Source of the DNA: Marsupella aquatica | Taxonomy: Eukaryota; Marchantiophyta | Direction of reading: 5' to 3' | Assembly: GCA_973895155.1 (NCBI GenBank) | Contig: OZ316898.1 | Coordinates: 11,160,001 to 11,224,000 of the forward strand | DNA length: 64,000 nt | Shown: piece after piece, positions 58,006 to 64,000 of the stretch | Layout of the letters: every line of letters starts with the position of its first letter | Position numbering within the stretch: position 1 is the first letter of the stretch | Position numbers and translations under genes: made by a program | The notes under the pieces: model-generated | Database searches by the model: none | What the model was told of the DNA's origin: nothing | What the model saw: only the letters and a program-made list of their open reading frames with translations

Positions 58006-61000
58006 GGTGCCTCGCGATTTGTGAGTCAATAATAGTGGTTAGTTGTGCAGCGACTGTCCGCGGCATGCATCGGTGATTTGGATACCAGGGACGGTACCGT
58101 ACGCGGAGGAGGGCTGGCGGAGTCCAGTTCAGTAGGCAAGGCACTACAGCAGTGATGGGATTCTGCTCGATGACTTTAAACTCCATCACCGTATTTGGTG
58201 CTACGAATAATCGTACTGCACTACAGTTGATGGTGCCCCAAATAATAATAATATTGTAATACGATTTGACCGAACAGGACGGGGAGAATTCAATAGCGGA
58301 AACGACGTGCATTATTGCTTTTATACCGTAGACGAAGTGCTTATTAATAAGGACTTGAGCTCCTGGGCGAATGTTTTTCTCTGATGAGTTTTATGATTCT
58401 TTCCGATCCATGTGGTCATTGGGGTGGACCACTGGTCAGTCAAGATTCTTCCATTCATTTATTGTTGTTATCTCCATCCGGACGAAGACGACACTCGACA
58501 AGAAGGATCGGCGACGAAGTAATCCAAAAGCCAATCCTTGGCTTCTTGGCCCCAGATTGTTGTCCCTGTTGTGTGAGTGACCTCTTTGTGTCACCCACTG
58601 GTAGCCCTCCCATTAGTAGACCTGTAACTTTCCTAACTAGTGCTGAGCTTGTGACCTCCTTCTGGTTTCCATCGCCAGTAATGGCCGAGGCGAAACAGGA
58701 AAAACGAAAAGCCACCGCAAGAGAGATACTCAGCTGAGAGATTCTTAGAAACCAGGTTCAGTTAACAAGCCAGGTCAAACAATGCACAAGAGGAGGAAGT
58801 GAGCTACAGAAGTACCCAACACAAGAATGGGGCAGACGGGGAAACGTTATGGCGAGCATAAAAGAATGGGGTCCGACCAGGTAATCAACCGTTTTCCCAA
58901 ATTTGCAATTTTGTAACTCCTCTGCAATTCACAACGTACGTTGTTACATCTAATCAGACAACCGTAATGGACATAGACACAGAGATCCATCCTCCTAAAC
59001 GACATTACAACAGTCTCGACGCTACCAGTCGGTACAGGCACTACCTTGGCACTACCTTTGCTTTTGACTGACACCGTATGTACCATCTGGCAAAGGTGAA
59101 AGGGTTCGAAAAGTGCGAATATGTTTGATGGCATAGAAAGTGCGATTGTTAGCAAAAAGTTACTGCCTGCTGCGAATCCTAGTAGCCTAATTGGTGGATT
59201 TGGTACTGCCTCTAACACGAGTTTCATGAGAAAGAACTGTGTACTGATGTGAATACGTGACAGCACAAGTACTGTAGCTAGGGGATTGCCACGAATTTTC
59301 TTGGTGGAAGCTCAACAGCTATGATAATTATCCATGTCAATGGAGTATTCTTGGAGGCACTGCAGTGTAAGACTGGAAGTACTTTAAATCAGTGTTGGAG
59401 ACCCAACAGTTCCATACTCCATTGCCCTTCAATTTCGCAACCTGCATAATTTGGCTTGCCATTGGATTTGCATGTGCTCTCCAACTTGGATCAGTGATTA
59501 GTGGGTCCAGGAATTTCGATGATGAAAACTTTACTCTAGAAGGAAAGCATAGCAAATAATGCCGATCTTGCTTGTTTCAGTTTTGACATTTTCAAACAAA
59601 CCTGTTCTACAGTGTAGAGTTCGTCGAGAGTAACTTAATCAGCAGAATTCTCACTCACTCACTCACTCACTCACTCACTCACGTAGGTCGTGACGTACAA
59701 AGCAATGGTGGTGTCATGACTCATGAGAGCTTCCAGCTTCAAACGTTCAGAGACCATTATCTCTGACAGTCCATGTTTGCAGTCCCGGGAAAGGGTAAAC
59801 AGTCCTTATTTTACGCAAGCAGGTCCTGTACCGAGTTCGTGCGCATGCCAGGTGGCAGGAGTGGATGTGTCATAGACCCGGAACCGCGGAAGTCTCGCAG
59901 GCATCTGGGCCGCTAGACTTTCCAAAGAGAGAAATTACTGTACCCACCACTTTGATTTGATAATCTGCCCAATCCCTTGGGGGATATCACAGCAACATAC
60001 AGCCAGAAGGAAGGAACAACAATTCATGCAGAGACACCGGGATAAGTGCCGGTTACAGGCCCGTAACTTCATCTCTACAAGGGCGAATCGAGCTGAACAG
60101 AACCCAACAGAAACTAGAACAGAATAGCAAGGCTGTTACTGGTAGGTTACGGACATGCAGATGAAGTTAATGAGCACTTTTGACAATGGACAAGATGATG
60201 GGTTCTATCCATTAGGTCATGCTCACCTACAGGACCCGGATAACTGACGATTAGTACCCTGATTCGTCATCCTTTCCCAGCTCCAGCTTACATGAGAAGT
60301 TGAGAACCGTATGCGGTGTTTCCAGTCAAAAAGATGTTGAGAACCGAATTTATTGGCTTGTCTTGTGGCCAATAGAACCTGCTTCTTTCTCCTCGAATAA
60401 GCTACAGTGCTCGACTATTGATTCTCGCTTCGTATGAATTACATATTTACGACTTCATATATTCGGGCTGGCATGCAGATGATGACCGTAACTTCAGGCA
60501 GTCCAGGAGTAACTGTCACGTTTTCTGCTTCCTTCTGAAATGTAGCTACAACATGCTGTTTCATCGAACGGACTTCTTTGCTATCTTCGAGGCAAAAAAC
60601 GAAAATAAAGTAATGCTTGAAGACACCTCGCCTGCGACTCCGTGGTTGAAATTTACAAATGGATTCAATCGACCGAAGTGTCATTTGACTTGGCGCAATT
60701 ATTATGAAATACTTCTCCCAAAAACAAATCTTATTTTAGATATTATGCTCGTGAGCCAAAGAGCTAAGCAATGCAATGAGCTTGGAGTAAAAGCTTGGAA
60801 AAAATCAACTTTTTGATTGAAAGGTGGAAGTTCAATAAAAAGTAAATAGTAAACAAATGAAAAAGGCAATGAGGGGCAAACCTTCACTAAATGACATTTT
60901 TAGTTGAAAAGGAGTAAATAATGGTTTCTAATAAAAGAAGGTCATCTTGCATTGATAGCAAAACTTCAGCAACCTACAGAGTTTTTTAAAATGTTTTCTT

Positions 61001-62496
61001 CCATTTAATCTATGGGGTAAACCTTTTTAAACCTTGATATTTCATTTGAAAAACAAAAGCTCTAAAGGGAGAATACAAACGTCTTACATAAAGGGCCAAC
61101 CAGAGTACAAATGAACAAACAAAAGACATCCAAAACGGACATAACCAAACTCAAAAGAATTGAGAAAAGTTCTTCCCAGCATTAATGGCTGTACAATACG
61201 AGAGGTCCTTACATACCGGGAGTTATGGTTTAACAAGGAAGTTATCAAGTTAATTATTAGTCATTATTTATTATATGAAAAATACTTTTTATAAATCTTT
61301 GAATTTAAGTTTTAAAATTGGAAATGTAACTAAAATGGTTACATAGTGACAGTTTTAACCGTCTTGCTCTTTGCATTTCCAATGTTTTTACTTTTCTTTT
61401 TACGGCACGGTGTCCCAAAATTTACACCCAAATTGACACAAACACGAATGAAAACTATAAGTTTGATTCACAAAACCGACGAGTCTTGTTTGTTACGGTT
61501 GTTGTTGATGTGGCACGCTGTGGTGCCAGGAATTTTGGAAGGGACCTCTAGTGGGGTCCGTAACTAATGCAAATTTAGGGTTTGCCTTGTTGCCGTTGTC
61601 TTGGCGCAAAGGGTTTGCCACCACTACATCTGCCAAAGTGCACTAACCATCACATACCACGGTAAGATCAACCCGTAACCATGGTCAAAAGCGGATTAAT
61701 TAAATAAAGCTTGGGTGTACTAATAGGTTTATTCATAACCCAACTTTCCATGGCATATCTTGGACCAGGGGCCTCCACAAAATGTGTAATTTAGTTGTCC
61801 TTGTCACATCTTGCTCTACCTAAAGAGCCCCCAAGGGCAGTCTACGTGGATTAGAGTTAGTGCCATTTTCATATTTCCAATAAATAAAATTGGCCCTTAG
61901 TGCAAACATGGGCATGATGCCTTATTGCCATAAGATTCAAAATTGACGATGTGGATTTTCAAGGATATTGCATCTAGGCCTAGCAAAACAGGTTTGCATT
62001 TGCGAAAACCTTAACCCTGCCGTTGCATGCTGGTATCAATTATAATGTTTGAGAATTGCAAGAAAGTGATTGTTACCAAGGTCTCACTCTAATGTGCAGA
62101 GATGGAGACAACGCATTCAAATACTCCCAGGTTTAATCGTTGGGATTAGATTCACCCGAACTGGATATACGTCATGGGCCGCACGCTGTCATGTTTATAG
62201 CATAGAAACGATGGAATATGGTTGTCTCCCATATGTAGATTTATCAATACGTTTGTGTTTTATTATAAAAAGGAGCCTAAAAGGTAGATAGAAGGCTCAT
62301 ATTCGTCGGGTCCACCAAGAACAGGCAATCTCGTTTCTTTACTACTTTTTGGTCCTCTTTGAAATGACACGTTTTGCTTGATCACTCATGGAAGGTACCT
62401 AACTCAGGTTGACAAACAACCCATCTTGCAAGTGATGAACCTGTGGTCGCCTATTGAGTTGCGCTGTGCTGTAGTCCATGCACTCTCGCGTGCCCA
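58006..62496. other. intergenic region, no supported gene
   Basis: AT-rich from about 60.4 kb. Open frames up to 139 codons (for example minus 58847-59266 and plus 60418-60816) show no conserved motif or splice-consistent extension. Confidence 0.45.
59651..59682. repeat. (TCAC)8 microsatellite
   Basis: Eight uninterrupted TCAC units. Confidence 0.95.
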
Positions 62497-62600
62497 TTTC
62501 TTTAGTGTCTTGTAATGCTTTTTTTAGTGACCAGCCCCGACTACGCTTTCTTTAGTGTCTTGCAATGTTTTTTTCTTAGTGACTACCTGTAGCCCCGTGA
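62497..62600. repeat. 50-base tandem duplication
   Basis: Units starting TTTCTTTAGTGTCTTG at 62497 and 62547, each followed by a T-run, TTAGTGAC and AGCCCCG. Confidence 0.85.
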
Positions 62601-62809
62601 GTAGAATGTTCTTTGCTCATGAGCTTTACCAGACCTTTTCAGTTTAGTAGGGCTTTTGTTCCATAATTGGTTTGTAACGTTGGACCGGCTGTTTCTTGGA
62701 TCTTGCTCAGGGATTTTTCCCATGTTTTCCGCCTTTATTATTGGGTCTCCTCTTACCTGTGGGCTCCTCTCCAGGGGGTTTGACGCTTTTTTGTTCGGTG
62801 GTGGTAGTC

Positions 62810-62858
62810 ATATATATATATATATATTTATATATATATTTATATTTATATATATATC
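62810..62858. repeat. (TA)n-rich microsatellite
   Basis: 49 bases of alternating T and A with a few extra T. Confidence 0.95.
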
Positions 62859-64000
62859 AATTCCACAGAGGTAGTTTTGTTCTTATTGCTGGGATAAAGA
62901 ATGGTGGAGGAGAAGACGCTACTAATATTTGTGATCAAACTTTCCTACAATAATATCTCACCATTAGATGTTCGTACATTTAAGGAGAAAGGTCAGATTC
63001 AAGCTAATGGGTATGTGGCTAGGTTGGAAACTGGCGCTAACATGGATAATCGTTTTCAGTGAGGTGGACTATGGGAAACTTTTCCCACTTAAAAACTTGT
63101 TGCTTGACACCTTATTGCAAATGTCTCTAGGTTTTTGTGTACAGTATAGCAAGCCCCAATAACATGGCATTGTGAGCCATCTTGCCCTTAAAAACATAGT
63201 ACTTTGGCTTGAGTTTGGAGGGGTTGTTATTGTCTATAATATAATAAGGGATCTTGACTTTTTTGGTCGTTTGTCCCAATACAAAAAAGCTCATGGGCGA
63301 GAAAAATTTACAGCCATTGTATTCTATTAGCTGTTTTCACTGATCATTGATAAAAAAAATGTACACCTATGGCACATATGTGCTTCCCACTTCCCCATAA
63401 ATGCCCTGGCCCAATGCCCTATGGGCCAGCTCTCCCTTGCACAGTGCAACGCACCAGCATAGGGCTAGTTGTCCATAATTCACTCATAACAAGACATTAA
63501 CATTCTTTCATACCTTTCATAATTTTTCTCTTTCCTTTTTGTAATTTTCATTTCTCTTTTCTTTTTAGATTTTCACTGCATTTATTGAGAAAGTGCAGCA
63601 CAGTCAAGATCTAGGTTTGCACATTATGAACCTTCTCCAATATGAACAATAATAAAAATAAAATGGTGTAGGTCTTTAAATATGTTAATGTCCGCCCAGA
63701 GAGACATGGCAGTTCACTTGAGTAGTGACTCATAGGTCTTGGGTTCAAAAGTTATGACTGACTGGTCCCTTTGTGTGGGGTTTCACAGATTTTGCCTTCA
63801 AATGTTTTTTAAAAAGGCTAAAAATAAAAATAAAAAATGTGTTAATGTCCCTTTTACCAGCAATATGAGCAACGATAGCCTCTAAACAAAGTATGAACTA
63901 AGGCCCTCAGGGCAACATGGCACACAATGTCCTGTCAACAACAGAAGGTCATGTATATTTAATAGCTTTGTAATTTTCTCTTTCTAATTTTCAGGGCACT
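62859..64000. other. AT-rich intergenic end of window
   Basis: No supported gene. A weak resemblance to copia reverse transcriptase near 63.0 kb is too degraded to call. Confidence 0.4.

Noticed and set aside
62968-63160. Possible copia reverse-transcriptase remnant (EVDYGKLFP resembles VDYxETFxP)
   Set aside because: The match is short, and neighbouring motifs are missing or out of frame.
1-64000. tRNA, rRNA, CRISPR arrays and organelle DNA insertions
   Set aside because: No cloverleaf with A and B boxes, no rRNA core, no spaced direct repeats of CRISPR type, and no recognisable plastid or mitochondrial gene order were seen by eye.

Overview
The window looks like nuclear DNA of a land plant. 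Conserved genes are broken by GT-AG introns, and one encodes a chloroplast-targeted ribosomal protein of plant type. Another is a textbook AP-2 sigma adaptin. The flanks hold Ty1/copia and DNA-transposon remains. Introns are mostly 80-900 bp, and the conserved genes cluster between 15.6 and 42.6 kb. This fits a non-seed plant such as a bryophyte, but the sequence alone does not settle the lineage.

Layout. 1-6.0 kb: a decayed Ty1/copia retrotransposon on the minus strand, cut by the left window edge; its coding frame is unshifted but carries eight stop codons. 6.1-6.7 kb: a short terminal-inverted-repeat element. 8.0-11.9 kb: a multi-exon, partly broken DDE-type transposase gene on the plus strand, with a SAP-like helix segment between its second and third catalytic positions. 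12.3-13.4 kb: two diverged, tandem, minus-strand copies of a small unknown protein, pointing toward the transposase. 13.6-15.6 kb: tandem repeats and unassigned DNA.

15.6-27.9 kb: a roughly 3.47-kb segment present twice in direct orientation. Each copy carries an intact four-exon gene for a 253-residue acidic/charged protein, tentatively CUSTOS-like. Between them lies the minus-strand gene for plastid ribosomal protein uL18c, whose start codon is 474 bp from the divergent start of the second copy.

28.3-29.6 kb: a minus-strand gene for a coiled-coil twin-CX9C (CHCH) protein resembling the MICOS subunit MIC19. 34.0-36.0 kb: the complete six-exon AP-2 sigma gene, whose first coding exon appears to contribute only the ATG. 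38.0-42.6 kb: a complete eight-exon gene for a 573-residue CrtI-type FAD-dependent carotenoid desaturase-like protein with a probable transit peptide.

42.6-64 kb: no gene I can support. It holds tandem repeats, a 616-bp foldback element with 160-bp inverted arms, a short motif recurring in both orientations at 51.6-52.1 kb, and microsatellites.

The conserved genes serve unrelated housekeeping roles (plastid translation, mitochondrial cristae or import, clathrin endocytosis, carotenoid metabolism); no operon-like grouping is implied. The most unusual parts are the transposase with its SAP-like segment and neighbouring paired small ORFs, the straddling gene duplication, and the CrtI-type gene.
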